Source of the DNA: Hemicentrotus pulcherrimus
Lineage: Eukaryota; Echinodermata; Echinoidea; Camarodonta; Strongylocentrotidae
DNA: 64,000 nt
NCBI GenBank assembly: GCA_003118195.1
Contig: BEXV01000131.1
Span: forward strand, 22,347 to 86,346
Reading direction: 5' to 3'
Shown here: in pieces, positions 1 through 14,100 of the stretch
Position numbering within the stretch: the first letter of the stretch is position 1
Layout of the letters: each line of letters opens with the position of its first letter
The notes under the pieces: generated by a model
Seen by the model: only the letters and a program-made list of their open reading frames with translations
Databases searched by the model: none
Told to the model about the DNA's origin: nothing
Made by a program: the position numbers and the translations under genes

Positions 1-40
<40 letters not shown>

Positions 41-75
41 CGTGTGTGTGTGTTTGAGAGAGAGAGAGAGAGAGT
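1..75. repeat. (TG)n then (AG)n microsatellite
   Basis: About 52 bases of TG/CG dinucleotides are followed by an AG run. It is a simple sequence repeat at the window edge, with no coding content. Confidence 0.95.
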
Positions 76-1289
76 TTTATACACATAAAGACAGAAAAGT
101 TCATACTTAGATAATAATCCGATGTACCTAAAAGTAGGTGTTGATAGCAATAGGCAAGTGAAAATAGGGGTACATACACATTCAAAGGAAGAATAAGACG
201 CATTTATTGGGACATGGGGGAATAGAAATTAATTCTCACAATTATGATCAAGTCTTGCACGATTGCACTCTTTAACAGGGTGCGCTTGTCGAAAGTTCGA
301 AGGACAAGTTGAGAACGAAAAGGGGAGACAGGGAGACTGCATAACAGACGAAAAGAAAAAAGGAGGAAGAAAAAATATTTAAGAATAGTGAAGGCAAATT
401 TCTTTTTGCCCTATATAAATAAATTCCCCATTGTCTATTTTGTAAAGACATATTTTCTGCTCCAGTAGTTCTTTTCATCAACGAACCTCCTTCTAAACAC
501 TTTGGGTCCCTTATTCATTTTACCACGACCTCACGAATTTAAAGTAGTAAATTTGTGTCATACTTGTTATATCCACACAAATTGCAAACCGTCACTCCAC
601 ATTATAGCTTTTTGTTAAACCGGTTTTATAACAAGCAGTTAAAGAAATAATGTATGTTAAAGCTTTATGGTTTAGTTGCTTGAACTAAAACAATCGTTGA
701 TAAGTATTTGATGTATGAAAATAGCTTTAAATGTTTCTAATTTTTTTGATTTATCTCAAAAAATGAATTCATCTGAGTTTTTGCTTACATTAGAACTTTG
801 TTAATTTAATCATTCATTATCGAAATCGTTCTATATATAGGCCTGCACCGAATTATTTACGCTTTCTAGTCAAAAGCATTGGCAGCACTGGATTTGGAAG
901 ATTAATGAGGGAGCAAACTGAAGACAAGATGACAAAAAGAAGAACCATTCTTTAAAACAAATTGGGTACTCGTCCATTGGGCGCAGGGATGATTAGGAAA
1001 TGAATTTCCCAATTAATAACAGAAATTAATATTTCTTTAGTAGCCATCAAATCTTCCAATAGTGAAGGGAATGCTTTGAAGATAAAGCCGTCGAGGGTAT
1101 TTACACAGTTCAACTAGGAAACACTTCTCATGTCGAAGTTAACAAGAGCTAGTCACACATGATGCCGCTACTAAAATCATCCATTAAAGACCCATTTTTA
1201 AATGAAAATGGCCCTCAAAGATCTTTTATTGAGAAAATTGGAGAATGAAAATGGAATACGAGTGATCGAGTGGCCATTTAATCACAAAT
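76..1289. other. non-coding stretch, no exon recognised
   Basis: A+T-rich sequence without an open frame that resembles a HYR repeat or any other family I recognise. It is either an intron of the HYR gene or its upstream flank. The preceding exon must end in phase 1 and was not found here, so the gene probably continues beyond the left edge. Confidence 0.5.
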
Positions 1290-1723
1290 ATTAGAATAAG
1301 AGTACTGAGTTGTTTCATCTACCCAGTACGTATGTATGGTAGTGAAACATGGACTTTAGCCTCTGATACTAAAAAGCGTTTGGAAAGTTGCGAAATGTGG
1401 TTTTTAAGAAGAATGGTGGAAATCCCTTGGACTGACAAATTTAGCAATGAGGAAGTTCTTAGAAGAGCTGGAGTGCAAAGGAAAATAATACGTGAGATGT
1501 TGATTAGGCAGTTGAAGTTATTGGGTCACATTACACGTAAAGAAGGCCTAGATAATCTTGCTTTGACAGGAAAAATTGTGGGAAGAAGGAGGATACATTG
1601 GATGGCCAGTCTGTTAGAAGAGAGAGAGAGAAAGAACTGGGAGTGTTGCTAATAGAGAAGGCTATAGGAGCCGAGGGTTGCGTAACTACAATGATCGCCA
1701 ACGTCAATCGATATGGCACATAG
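1290..1723 (+). mobile_element. 3' scrap of a non-LTR retrotransposon (reverse transcriptase C-terminus)
   Basis: A frame from about 1290 to 1651 has the hallmarks of the C-terminal end of non-LTR retrotransposon ORF2. These are a Y-G-S-E-T-W-T-L motif, then a W-F-L-R-R-M block, N-E-E-V-L-R-R-A-G, an R-Q-L-K-L-L-G-H-I-T-R-K block and a terminal I-A-N-V-N-R-Y-G-T. The last block is in a different frame (to the TAG at 1721) from the main part, which ends in a stop at 1650. At least one frameshift therefore separates them and the copy is dead. The polymerase core upstream is missing, so this is a 5'-truncated insertion. The (AG)n run just after it fits the microsatellite tails common in such elements. 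The clade (RTE-, CR1- or L2-like) cannot be settled by eye. Confidence 0.75.
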
Positions 1724-1735
1724 AGAGCGAGAGAG

Positions 1736-1769
<34 letters not shown>
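1722..1769. repeat. (AG)n microsatellite
   Basis: An uninterrupted GA/AG run directly after the retrotransposon fragment; probably its tail. Confidence 0.9.
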
Positions 1770-1771
<2 letters not shown>

Positions 1772-1925
1772 GCTCATTGTAGTTAGGCAACAGTGTGAAC
1801 GACATGGTGTTCATATGGGTTATTGTAACTCTTCTAACGAAAGATTTTGTTATTCAATAGATAATATAAATTGATAGAATTAATCATTATTAAAGTATCT
1901 TTTAACCTCCTATGCACTTATCTAG

Positions 1926-2129
1926 CTTTGGCCCAGGTGTGTCAAGACCAAATCGTCCAGGCAGCTGATTGGTCCACTAACGTCACAGTTCGTTACAACA
2001 CCAACGTCACTTCGCCCGAAAATGTCACCTACAATCCCGTGGACGATTCCTCTTTCCCCGTGGGGATGCACAACATCACGGTAACGCTCGATGGTGCTAC
2101 TGATTGCACCTTTACTCTCGTCGTTCTAG
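1926..2129 (+). CDS. HYR repeat 1 exon
   Basis: Phase 1-1 exon: acceptor TCTAG before 1926, donor GTTAGT after 2129. It is a divergent HYR unit with the paired cysteines (V-C-Q-D near the start, C-T-F-T-L at the end). It has four N-glycosylation sequons (three N-V-T, one N-I-T) within 50 residues. An alternative acceptor at GCCCAG (exon start 1937) would be phase 0 and does not fit the other units. Confidence 0.75.
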
Positions 2130-5100
2130 GTTAGTTGAATTCTGTTTCGGCTTAAATCTGACACTTAAAAATATTCTTGTTATCCATTACACGATCGCAA
2201 AAACTTTCGAGATATCAATTCAAGACAATTTAATGTCACTGTTATGGACGCATTCCAATTGCTGACGCACAAGGGTGTTGAAATTGCATTAGGTTGGTTT
2301 TTCTAAAGTCTTTCGGATCGGTTCAAAGGAAAGAGGTGTTGGTTGATTTCATTCAGTTTTGACCTGAAAGAGTCGATGCAGATGCTGCAGAAGGTGCCGA
2401 ATTTTGGAGTTCAGGGTCAGCTCAAAATATGTGACTACTTTGTGGAAGGATAGCCCTCAGCACATCCAGAGAGAATTCTTACACATTGCAAACATTCAAT
2501 TTACAAATGCTTCGTTTTTTACTCTGATTCTTACTTACATCCTCTTCCATTCGCCTTCCCTTCTATCACTTTTATTTAATTCATTTTCTTTTGTTTCGTC
2601 TTAAATTTCCAACCCTCTATTTCACCAGCTATCAGTATCTTTCCCCATTTTACTTCTCAAGTTTGTCATTTTGAAATCTTTTTCTTGCATATTGTAACTT
2701 ATAAATATTTTTCATTTTGCAGTAGGTTCTACATTACGATTGTCTATTTTGTCTATTTTATATATTACTTTGTATACATTATTTGTATTGTTTTTATCCA
2801 GAGCCCTCAAGGACAGGATTATTTTTGTAAACTGAAGAGGCGACACTGTATAAATATAACTGAAAAGTGGAAACGAATAAAAAAAATGATTAAATGGAAA
2901 AGCAATACAAGTATCTCCATGAAGAACAGGTGCCACAATATTATATTCCACTGGAGGGTTTCCTAGCTAGGTAATTTGTGTCTCTGTGAAATCCTTTATC
3001 TTCATCAAATTACAACCCCAAGATGAATGGAAGGTTGTCTAGCAAGGAATGGCAAGCCTTGGAGAGAGATCATTCTCTTTACTAAGTCTAACGGCTTCTA
3101 GAACAAGCTCACATTTTTTCTCACACTGTTCGGTAGTTCTTCTTTAAAGATAAAGTTGAGTTCTGGTCATGAGATTGCATTGTGAAAGAAACGGTGTGGA
3201 ATCTATCAGAAAAGATTGACCATCTAGTATATAAGTATTCGTGTGTATTGCAAGGTTCTGAAATCATCAAAATGATAAAAAATTTGGCCAAATCATGGCA
3301 AAGTTACAAGCACTGTACACAGAATGATGTATGTGGGACTACACGAGCACATGGCAAAAAAAAATCTACCCCCGATTTTTACGATGTTTCATGTCATATT
3401 TAGAATATGGAAGCAATTGAAGAGCCATGCTTTTCAGGGAACATGTTTAATCTGATGTTCCTCCACCCTTGCATAATAAAAATGATAACGCTCACAAATT
3501 ATTTGTTACCTCTTCCCAGAACTCAACCTTCTCTTTAAAGGGGAAAATTTGTTGAAGTAAGTAATATCTTGATATTTTGTGTACCGATGTATACTTTCCT
3601 TTAATTTCCATGTACTTCACTTCTTTTTCTTCAGCCAATCCTATATGTCCAACAAACATTTCGATGTCAAGTGATGAGAACGTGACAACAACCGATGTCA
3701 TCTGGAGCTACCCTAGCGAAAATCGCATTGACGTTTTCCCTTTTACATCTAATCCGCTGAACGGGACGACCTTTGAACTTGGTGTGACTGACGTCACCTT
3801 ATCCCTCACAGATTTCCCGGAATACAGGTGTACTTTCATTGTAGAAGTGAAAGGTGATTATTTTGTTTACAATATTTCTTATTACGACACCTCTGTGTGT
3901 ACATTGTATCAGAAAATATTAACTAACGGGTAGATTATCAATTGCCGGCCGAGACCACATCAAAAGGTAAACATGTAGTCTGAGATAAATAAATAAATAG
4001 ACAAATATTTGCATGTGATTAACATAATACTAGTTGTCTTGCTATGTATGTCTATCTGTCTCTCCATCTATCTCTCTAAGATGAGCAACCGCCTTTGCTG
4101 ACATGCCCAGAAAACCTTGATGTGAACAACTCGGCAGTGGCCATCTGGGATGTCCCTCTGTCTTCGGATAATTCTGGAAGCGTTCTTCTGAGCTCCAGCC
4201 ACACACCAGGAAGTTATTTCCCTTTCAATACAACTACCGAGATTACCTATACCGCGATGGATAGCAGTGGGAACAGAATCTCTTGCTCGTTCAACCTGAC
4301 CGTCGTCCGTAAGCAAAATTATTTGCAGTTTTTAGTAAATCGTTACAAGGTGCAGAACACATGCCCACACGCACAATCACTCACCCACCCACACACACAC
4401 ATCTCCGCCCACCCGCGGACACAAGCTCCTACATTCTTTCAGGCTCCTCGTACACCCACGCTTACACACGCTTACACACGCTTACACACTATCGAATAAA
4501 AATAATGATGAATAATTTTGTGAATAAATGAATTTAGAAACAAGGGAGAACATGATCATATACTTTCGTACACACATACTCCCCATGAGAAAATATTCTC
4601 ACTGTATCTATGCTTGATCAAAATAGTGAGCATGATGGAATTTTTTATATAAACTACATGAATCTTTGGTAGCGAATACACCTACTAGATAACAAATACA
4701 GCCTGTCAGGAGTGGAACTCTTGTATCAAAAAGTACCTCCCAAAACCACATAAAATGTTTTGCCGCACAAATTAAAGAAAGTTCTTGGTTCTGAAATTTG
4801 TAACTGTTGGTAGGCTATATCATCTAACTATAAGTTGGAGCCTTCGTTGTACTTCTTGTTGCAGGAGATGGGTCGCCGGAGATCATGAACTGCCCCTCCG
4901 ACTTAAGGAAGGCGGTACCCCTGGGTGTAACCAACACGACCGTTAACGAATTATGGACCCAAGAACCCACGGCCATGTCCCCATCGGGCGGCGTTGTGAC
5001 TAAATCCAGTAATTACAATCGAACCTCGAGCTTTGGCATTGGTACTACCCGGGTAACCTACACGTTCACGGATCAGGCTGGTTCAAGCTCCAAGTGTCGC

Positions 5101-8100
5101 TTCCTCGTCTCCATAACAAGTAAGGTGTAGACATCATAAAGCTAATGTTGGAATCAACAGATTAGGGTCGGGTGTTAGTGATATCATTTTTTTTTTTTAA
5201 TCTTGAAATATATCGGTAGTGTTATTGCTATTTTTGGAAATAGTGAAAGTGGCAGTGGTAGTTGTAGTGGATAGGGGTAGCTAGTGGTAATGACAGTGTA
5301 ATTTTGCACTGGTTGGGATAAAATGACTGCTTATGGCACTAAATTGTTGGATATCAATACTGGTCTTGTAAATAGTATTGGTATTGCTGTTGGCAATGGT
5401 ATTGGTAATGGTATTTTATAAATTATATCATCTTCCCATTACTGCATAATTCTTTTTTTCTATTATATCATCTCCCCATTTCAATATAGGAGAACCTGAC
5501 GCAAAGGCACCGTATGTTGACAACGGCGTAGAATGCCCGTCGGATGTCATTCAGAACGCTCCGCCGGGAACGACAGAGATGCAAGTCATCTATGATGAGC
5601 CGACATTCAATGATGACGTCGATGGACAAGACATCATCGTCACGAAGACGAAAGAATCGGGTTCGGTGTTCAGTGCGGGAACGACAGAGGTTCTTTATGT
5701 GGCTACAGACATGTCTTTTCAAATCAGAGATTGCATTATAAGCGTAACGGTCAATGGTAAACGCAATAATAAGAATGTTTTAATTTTCTTTTCTTTGTAT
5801 AGCAAGTCGCATACGGTTTTATTGAGATAAATACTTTTTTTAATGAATCAATCATAACTATGCTACCTTTGCCTCCATTGCTTAAAATACGTTTTATTTG
5901 GGTCGATATATTCAGTTATCTCTGTTTTGAGATATTCATGAGAGCGATATTATATTTCAAATTAAAGTCCGTTAGATTTGATAATTATTTCATGGTTACC
6001 GTGATGCGAGGCTACAAACATAAGTTCAAAAGTAACATGATATTGCAAAATCTTGAAAAAGAAAAAAAAACACATCGTGGATTACCATTACAATGGCCTT
6101 GGAGTATATTTTCTGAAAAAAATGACAAACAGAGGGGGAAGCCGGAAAGAAAAGCTCGTGGTGTGTATGCTAAAAGCTGAGGTGTAGCTGAATATGGTTG
6201 GCCATTGATTACAATTACAAATACACTTGTAATTCCAATAGCAATTGCAGTTACAATTACAATTACGATTACAAAAGTACTACAACTACAATTACAAATA
6301 AAAATTAGAATTACAAATCGTCTTGTTTCCAACTCTTGTGGATTTGAGAAATCCAGCTTCACTGAGTTCTTGATGCGATGAAAAAGTTTTGGGGAGAGAT
6401 AATGACATAATTATATTGCTAAAATAAAACCCAGCTTAATAGGACCATAAAGACGACGATATAGAAAGCGTAGATTCTGAGCATCCTAACATCACATAAT
6501 GTAAAAAATTAGAAGCATAATAATGTTCAATAAATAAGTTCTTTCTCTTCCCCTTAATAATGATAATATTCAGCTTTTATATAGCGTTTAATACATCTCG
6601 GACGTCTCAAAGCACTTTACAGATATACATTTACCCCGGCCATTGGATTCAGTGCTTGTCCGCAAACAATGTGTGCATAATCTCCACTCCCTTGGAAGCA
6701 TTCCAGCCAGGCGTTACTTGACGCTCAAACACTGTTTGAGCAACAATGAGTTTCCGGTTAACATGTTTTCGGTATTAGATGTAAGACGTAGGCTGTTATT
6801 GATTTTCTTCTTTCCCCTAGTGACGGAAGACAACGAGGAACCAGTCATTATGGGTTGTCCAGGGAATATCACTCGTTGGGTTGGGGTAGGAGTCCCCCCT
6901 CTGGTGGTCACCTGGACCAAGCCCAATGCCACGGACAACTTTGAAGTGGTATATTTTAACTCCTCCCACGAGCCAGGTTCCATGTTCCCCGAAGGAGTAA
7001 CAAAGGTCAACTATACTGCAACGGATCTGGTCAACAAGCAAGATACCTGTGAATTTTACGTCACAGTTATAGGTAAATACTTTCATAATTGTCATCATTA
7101 TCATCATCTTCAACGTCATTATCAACGGCATTATCACCATCATCATCATTCTTACAGGTATCCTCGCTTTTAACAAATTACGATCATCATCATTATCATC
7201 ATCATACCCATGGCTGTCATTATTTCAAAACATGTGAAACAAACTTTGATGTAACTTGAATCTGATATTATCATCGTCATATTTTATGAACTCTAGCCTG
7301 TGTTGAGATCCGACACTCGACCATAATAGGAAGGAAAAAAAGTAACGCCCTTTTTTTTAAACATCGAATTGAGGGAGTATATTACACATCTGTTTTTTTG
7401 TTTTTTTAATTGCATCTGATAGTTGATACCGAGAGACCGGTCATAATGAACTGCCCTAGTGACATCACCGAGTTCGTTGGTGAAACGGTGAACTCTTTGG
7501 AAGTGACGTGGGAGTCCCCAAATATCACAGACAACTCTGGTATGTACCTTGTGGAATCCAGCCTCCAATCCGGACACAGTTTTTCAGCTGGGCCCAGCCC
7601 TACCGAGGTCACACCTATCTCCATCCGTGTCGTAGACGAAGCCGGAAACGTGGCGGAGCCGTGTACCTTCAGAGTAATCATATCTGGTAAGACTTCTTCT
7701 TTTTATCCTCCTCAATCATCTTTGTGTTCTTCTTCTCCTTCACGTTTTAATTTCTCAATTCCTCCTTCTTTCCTTCACCTCCTTCTTATTATTGTCTTAT
7801 TTTCTTCTACTACTCTCCTTCTTCCCCTTTTTCTTCTTTTTCATCTCCTCTTTATTGTTTATTGTTTTTATGGGATATTTACCTAAATATCACGGGAAAA
7901 AGAGTTTGTAAACCATGATCACTAATTATCATCTTGATTGTAGCCGTAAGAGCACACTCTTCCCATGCATACTATGAAAAACAAATTGAATCATTATCAG
8001 TATAACGATATAGACAGTGCGTGTTGAAATGTGTTACGAAACAGGAGATAGAATTTGTCAAACGATTCTACAGAACTAGTGGAAGATGAAGATTTGTGGA

Positions 8101-11100
8101 GTGCTTGTGATGTAACCTCTGCACCCCACCCCATAGATACGCCATCGGTGATATTAGTTAACTCTTTCCACCCCCCATCCCCCATCCCCCATCCTCACCA
8201 CCCCCTTCTCACTCTCACTCTATCTATCACTCTCCTACTCCAGTCGATCCAGCGCTCAATCTCATGTGCCTTTCAAACGTCAGCAATAGCACCATTCCTG
8301 GACAGTCTTATGCTGACATCTATTGGCGAAACGAGATAACAGTGACAGACAACAGAATATTCACGGTAATTATTTTGTAACGGATTTATTTATATCAATA
8401 TACCCAATTTATAATAATATTAATAATATTCCGCTTTAATGTAGCTCCAAGTACATCGATACAACGATGTGCCTGAGCACTTTACATTATCATCCAACCA
8501 CATGAACTTTCGCATCATACGGGGTACCCATTTAACACCTGGGTTCTCGACCAAACATTAAAGTATATGGAGCTATTCCAGTGAGGTGTTGTGTTGCATA
8601 TCCCCTTGGATTCCTTGCTCAGTTTCAAAAGAGTTTTTGTTTTTCTACCAGTCCATGGACAAAAGGATTGTTTCATACCTTAAGTCACACCAACAGTATA
8701 CCGAATGGACTAGAATCGATCTGTTTCGAATCAGTGTGGAGTTGATTTGGTGGTGGAGCTGAGTTATCTTCTTGTGAGGACTTCTAAGAAACAATTATTG
8801 CGTCAAATAATACCAAAACGTTCTAATTATGAAGGAAAAAACAAACTTTCATCCTCTAAAAAACACAATTATTTTCAATATCTACTCATTTGCTACACTC
8901 AACGAAAATTTCTAGTATTTGCCACTTGCTTAAAACTACACATGCCTACAATAACGTTATCGTAGGATTAGTCTTAAATATTATAGGGGCACCGCTAAGG
9001 GGATCGGGGATGTAAGCGCCCCCCACATCCCTTCCAATCAGTATTTACAACAATTGAATCTTAAAACTTGGTATATCATCATCTGTAATTCTTGTTCAGT
9101 CTGAAGATTGTCGTAAGCAAAAGTGACCTTAGCAAATATTTGAGAATTTCCAATGACGGCAAAAGAGACAAAATTCGTTAGGGGACAGTGATTGTGCCCC
9201 CTCCCCTCTCCAAACCGCCCATAGGATTGGTAGTTCTTTCATGCGCCAAAGAACATGAAAATATCAAAGACATTTTATCATAATACCTTTGAGAAAAAAA
9301 ATACAAAGTAAACCTTGCTCGGCTATTAACTAACTTGATATTAGCTAATCAATTTCATAATGCTCAAAAGTGATCATTGTATAGAGAAACCGATTCTTAC
9401 TTAATTCATATTCAAGCATATTAATTAGTTATTTAGTAGCATGATTCGGACTCAAAGAGATGTCAATTTCAATGAAAATGTCCAGTAAAGGAATATCGAC
9501 TGAACATAAGTCGATAATTGCAACATTACATTTCAGTGTTAAACTTCCGTACCGTAAAGCCTAATATGTTTGCTTTAAAAAAAAAGCAAACATCGAAGAA
9601 AAATATTGTTATCAATTTTCATATTTTCCTCTAATTTTTCTAGCCACATAGAAGCCCACTTCGAGTTGAACAGAACTCTCCTATGATGGTAAACTACACA
9701 GTTGAAGACTCGCGAGGAAACGTAAATAGATCATGCAGTCTTCAAATAATCGCTAACGGTACGCCATTAAGGTTTACAACCTCTTTTTCCCGATGCGATG
9801 CCGACCCGTCGCCATCATTCACTGCATGAACTCATATTTGTATTAATTATGTTTGTAACAATATAGCCTTGAAAAGTAAACACACAAAACATGAAATAGA
9901 CAATTAGATGATGATGACGATAATAATAATAATAATTAATAATGATAATCAACATCATTGCTAGCTGTTCTACCAGATGGCCCTGAATCTATTATTTCCC
10001 AGAAATTGCTAGATTGAAAACCTAGTTGGAGAAAGGGAAATATGTATTAATATCTTTCCAAAGAGCGTTATAGTGACGGCCTGGTATTCGAACCCTCACT
10101 ACTTGGATTGAGAGTGAAGTGAATGAACCACCACAGCACCATGCATGCATAAGATCTGGCCTTCTAAGTTTTCCCCAAGCTCTAGATCAATTTCCTCATA
10201 GTTGTCAGTTGTGATATACCACAGCTCATGCCCGCGTATTCTACAAAGAGTTAAACCCAACCCCTGATTGGTCTCAGATGATGTTTCACGAAAGGAAATA
10301 TTTAGATCTAGGACTAACCTTTTTAAAACCCAGTGGTTATTATTATTATTCATTTTGGTATCATCATTATTTTCAATACTTATTATTATCATTACATTTA
10401 TAATAGTACAGTAATGAAGGTTTGGTTTTCTCTGTGGTTATAGATAACGAGGAACCAGTGTGGACTCCATGCCCTGAAAACATCACCCGAGCAGCCGTTC
10501 CGGGAACCAATTCCGTTAAGGTTAGCTGGGACGCGCCTGACGTGACAGACAACTCGGGCGAGACTCCCCTTCAAATCAGCACCCCTCGGGCATCTCAACT
10601 GTTTTCTGGAGGTACCCATACCATCGCTTACATAGCAGAGGATGGCGCGGGGAATAGGGGCACCTGTCAATTTATTGTGACAGTTACAGGTACATCCATT
10701 ATTATGCAGACTTCTTCGGAAAAACAGCCATCTTAAGTCCTGCAACTCACTGTAAATGACGTATTAATGATATGAACCTCAACAATAATTCCCGTGAGAG
10801 TTGGAAACCCCCTCCCATGCACCCCTTCCTATTATTACCGCCCTCGATCCACCAAAGATCATTCGTAATTTGATTCTATGAAATAGAAGAGGATCTTGCA
10901 AAATATTCCTATTTACGTTTATTTGACAACTCATTTGATTTATTCAATCGCGATTTTCATTCATGAAACAAGAGACAGTGATATGTAACTCCCCCAGCTC
11001 AGCACATGCACACAAAAGGATTGCTTTCTTTCATAAAATACCTCATCATACATCACTTTGAAACCAATATTATTACATTTGATACACATATCTTATCAAA

Positions 11101-14100
11101 ACCAACAAACACGTCAGATGTATCAAGTCAGTACTTTTTGGAGGAAGTAGTTATCAATACACTTTACGTCATTACCTCTTTTTCCAACTAGTAAACAAAA
11201 TGATTTCGTTCAATAACAGTAGATTCCGCTGTTCCTCGAATCTTGAACTGTCCAACGGATGGCCATCTGGTATTCTCAACCCCGGAAGGACAAGCCTCCG
11301 CCATAGTGACCTGGGATACCATCACGGCAACCGATACTGCAGATGGTAGCGTACCTGTGAGTTCTAGGATCAATCCAGGGGATGAGCTCACCATAGGCAG
11401 GCACCTAGTGGAGTATAAAGCCGCAGATACCAGCGGGAATGTTGCGACATGCTCATTTACGGTCGAAGTCAGGGGTAACTATGTTATTTTTGTTAAGCAG
11501 TAGTAAGGGAAGGGGGTTACCGCCCTGTACCTTCATCAATATGGAAACAAAATAAAATTGTGCAGATTGCATAACTTTGGGCAAAACTCAGGTATTCTAC
11601 AGAAGAAGAAAAAAACGTCTTTATGGTAAGCACTTAGTTGCCTCCCCCTCCTCCTTTCCAACCCTTGATCCAACAATATCATATCCATGATATAGATAAC
11701 TAACGTATCAGGATGGTCAGCTCTAAAATGTATTAAACTAGCCAATCTGCGTTACAGTCTTTAGTTCTGCAAGACACCGTGAGTTATGTTCTGTTTTAGA
11801 AATGCACATTTGCGCTTGGGGTGGAAATCGAACAAAATAATACTTTACGCACCCGTAAAAGATGAAAGATAATGATCGAGCATGAGAACAGAGGAAAAGA
11901 AGTAATGTTATGCTTTTTATTTTCCAAGATGCTGAGCCACCGAGGATCACCGGTTGTCCCGATGATATCATCGCCTACGCGCTTCCACAAAACACTCAGA
12001 CCCCTGTCTCGTGGACCACGGAAGCTACAGCGACGGATAACTCAGGATCAGTGACGGTCTTCAGTAACCCAGAATCAGGATCGCTCTTCAGCGTTGGTCA
12101 ATCAACCCAGGTGCTATACTCAGCGAGAGATCCATCACTAAACGAAGCCGGAAATCCGTGTAGCTTCACCGTCACTGTACAGACAGCAGGTATGTTCCTC
12201 CAGGAGTGAACTGGGGGCGTCTCACAAAACTTCTCATCAGTGACCAAATGACAGTTTTTGCTATAAGCTACTGATATACTAGCTTCTGATTGTTAATAAG
12301 CAGATTTGTCACTGATTTTTGTAATTTATCATTGAAAAAAGGCTTTATGAAACGGGTCCCATGTAAACTGGTCATCCTGGCCACGGGGAAGTTGGGTTGT
12401 TTTCCTCACTCGTTATTTCGGCTTGAGGACTAGTCCATTTTGGTCTGAAGGCCGGTTGATCAAGACCAGATTGTTTGAGTGGGCCGATCGCATCGGAATC
12501 CCCTAGCCAATTTCTGTCCTATAGTCCGCCCCTAATCTCATTACGAATAATATGACACCAGCAGATCCTGTCGGGGGCGTAAGAGACGTTGGTCCCACCC
12601 TTTTTTGGCCAACGCCTTAGAAAGAACCTTGAACCGTTATTGAAAAGAGCCCTTTAATGCTTGAACAATTTGTGCTGTATCTGTATGTATTGGGCAAAAA
12701 GAATTTCCGTTTCGGTTTAATAAAATTTGGAGTGGAATATTAGGCTATTATTATCATTATTATTATTATTGTTATTATTGTTATTATTATTATAAAACCG
12801 GCAAAAGCCCACGGCAATTTCTAGCTTCCTCATGAGAGCAGGATATTTTCTCGGTGAATTAGCTTTAAATTTATCAGAGAAGTACAACAGTTATTTTGCA
12901 GCGTTACTGCCTTGTCGCACATCTGGGCAAATCCAACATAATTATTCACAACCAAAGTATTTGCTTGACTTTTACCTCATACATATGAGCAGTTGCTAGT
13001 TTTATTGATACAGCTAATATCAAGTGATATATAACGAAATTATTCCATTTAGAATCATTGTTCAAACTGTTGAAAGAAATTTTACAGTTCAAACGTAAAA
13101 TCTCCAATCAATATTTGGTTGTATAGAACTCAAGCCAGTGAGTTTATTTTATTCTTATTCGAATAATAATGTAATCTGGATTAATATAGCGATTAAAACA
13201 GAATACAATGTGCACAATCTCCACCCCCTGGGGAGTATTCTTACCATATGGTCACCGTGAGGGCTTGGGCAAAAACTAACACAAATGCTCTCGTCAATCC
13301 TACCAGGTCCCCATTTTTCTCTTGGGTATTGAGTGGCAAACGTAGATTAATGCCTTGCCAAAGGACATCAGTGCCGTGCCGGGGATCCAGAAACGACATT
13401 TGAATTTCAAGTCAAGTGCCCCCAAGGGAGTGGCGAATGCAATAGGCCTATGTTTTTGTGTGCGGGTTAGCCTGAATATCATGAACGGGTATAGAGGCAG
13501 TTTTCTAGGCGTTACATAAACTCAGATATTCTTCTTCTTTTTATTTTCTTCTAATAACTGTAGATTTGATCCGTATCAGAGGCTCGGTGACGCTTGATAT
13601 GATTCGCGGGAATGGAATCTTTCTTGATCAACAGACAGCCCGGGACACTTTGCAGGCTGATGTAAGATTCTTCTTTTATTTTCCCTTCCCCCCTTTTTTT
13701 TAAATTAAAGCAGTACAAAGTTTTCTTAAAATCGATATAAATCAGTTTTCCTCCTCGAATTGGCACCATTATTATCATCCATCCACTCCTAGACATTAAA
13801 AACGGTATATCTAAATGAAATGAACCAATATGAATGAAAATTACGAAATTCAACATGCAAAATGTATTTATAACCTGCATACTGAAAAGTAATTACTCTA
13901 ATCTTTAAGTGATTATTGCTCTTTCTGCTTTTGCATAATGTGTAATTCTTAGCATTTTGGATCAAAGGATGATATGAAAAAATTCTCTAAAGGAAGACAC
14001 TGAACTACTATTGGATAAATAAATATATCGCAAAGGCAGAAAGCTAATGAATTTATAATAAAAAAGCTTTTTGTTATTGTCATCCTGTATATAGATGAAA

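Larger units (their letters stand above)
5757..6820. other. intron with short palindromic and dispersed repeats
   Basis: Positions about 6200-6310 consist of near-repetitive CAATTACAATTAC units. About 6546-6720 matches a dispersed repeat also seen near 13.2 kb and listed separately. No exon is seen. Confidence 0.6.

Noticed and set aside
6643..6820. N-terminal extension of the HYR6 frame upstream of the acceptor
   Set aside because: The frame is open back to 6643 but this part overlaps a dispersed repeat, and a strong TTTCCCCTAG acceptor in phase 1 places the exon start at 6821.
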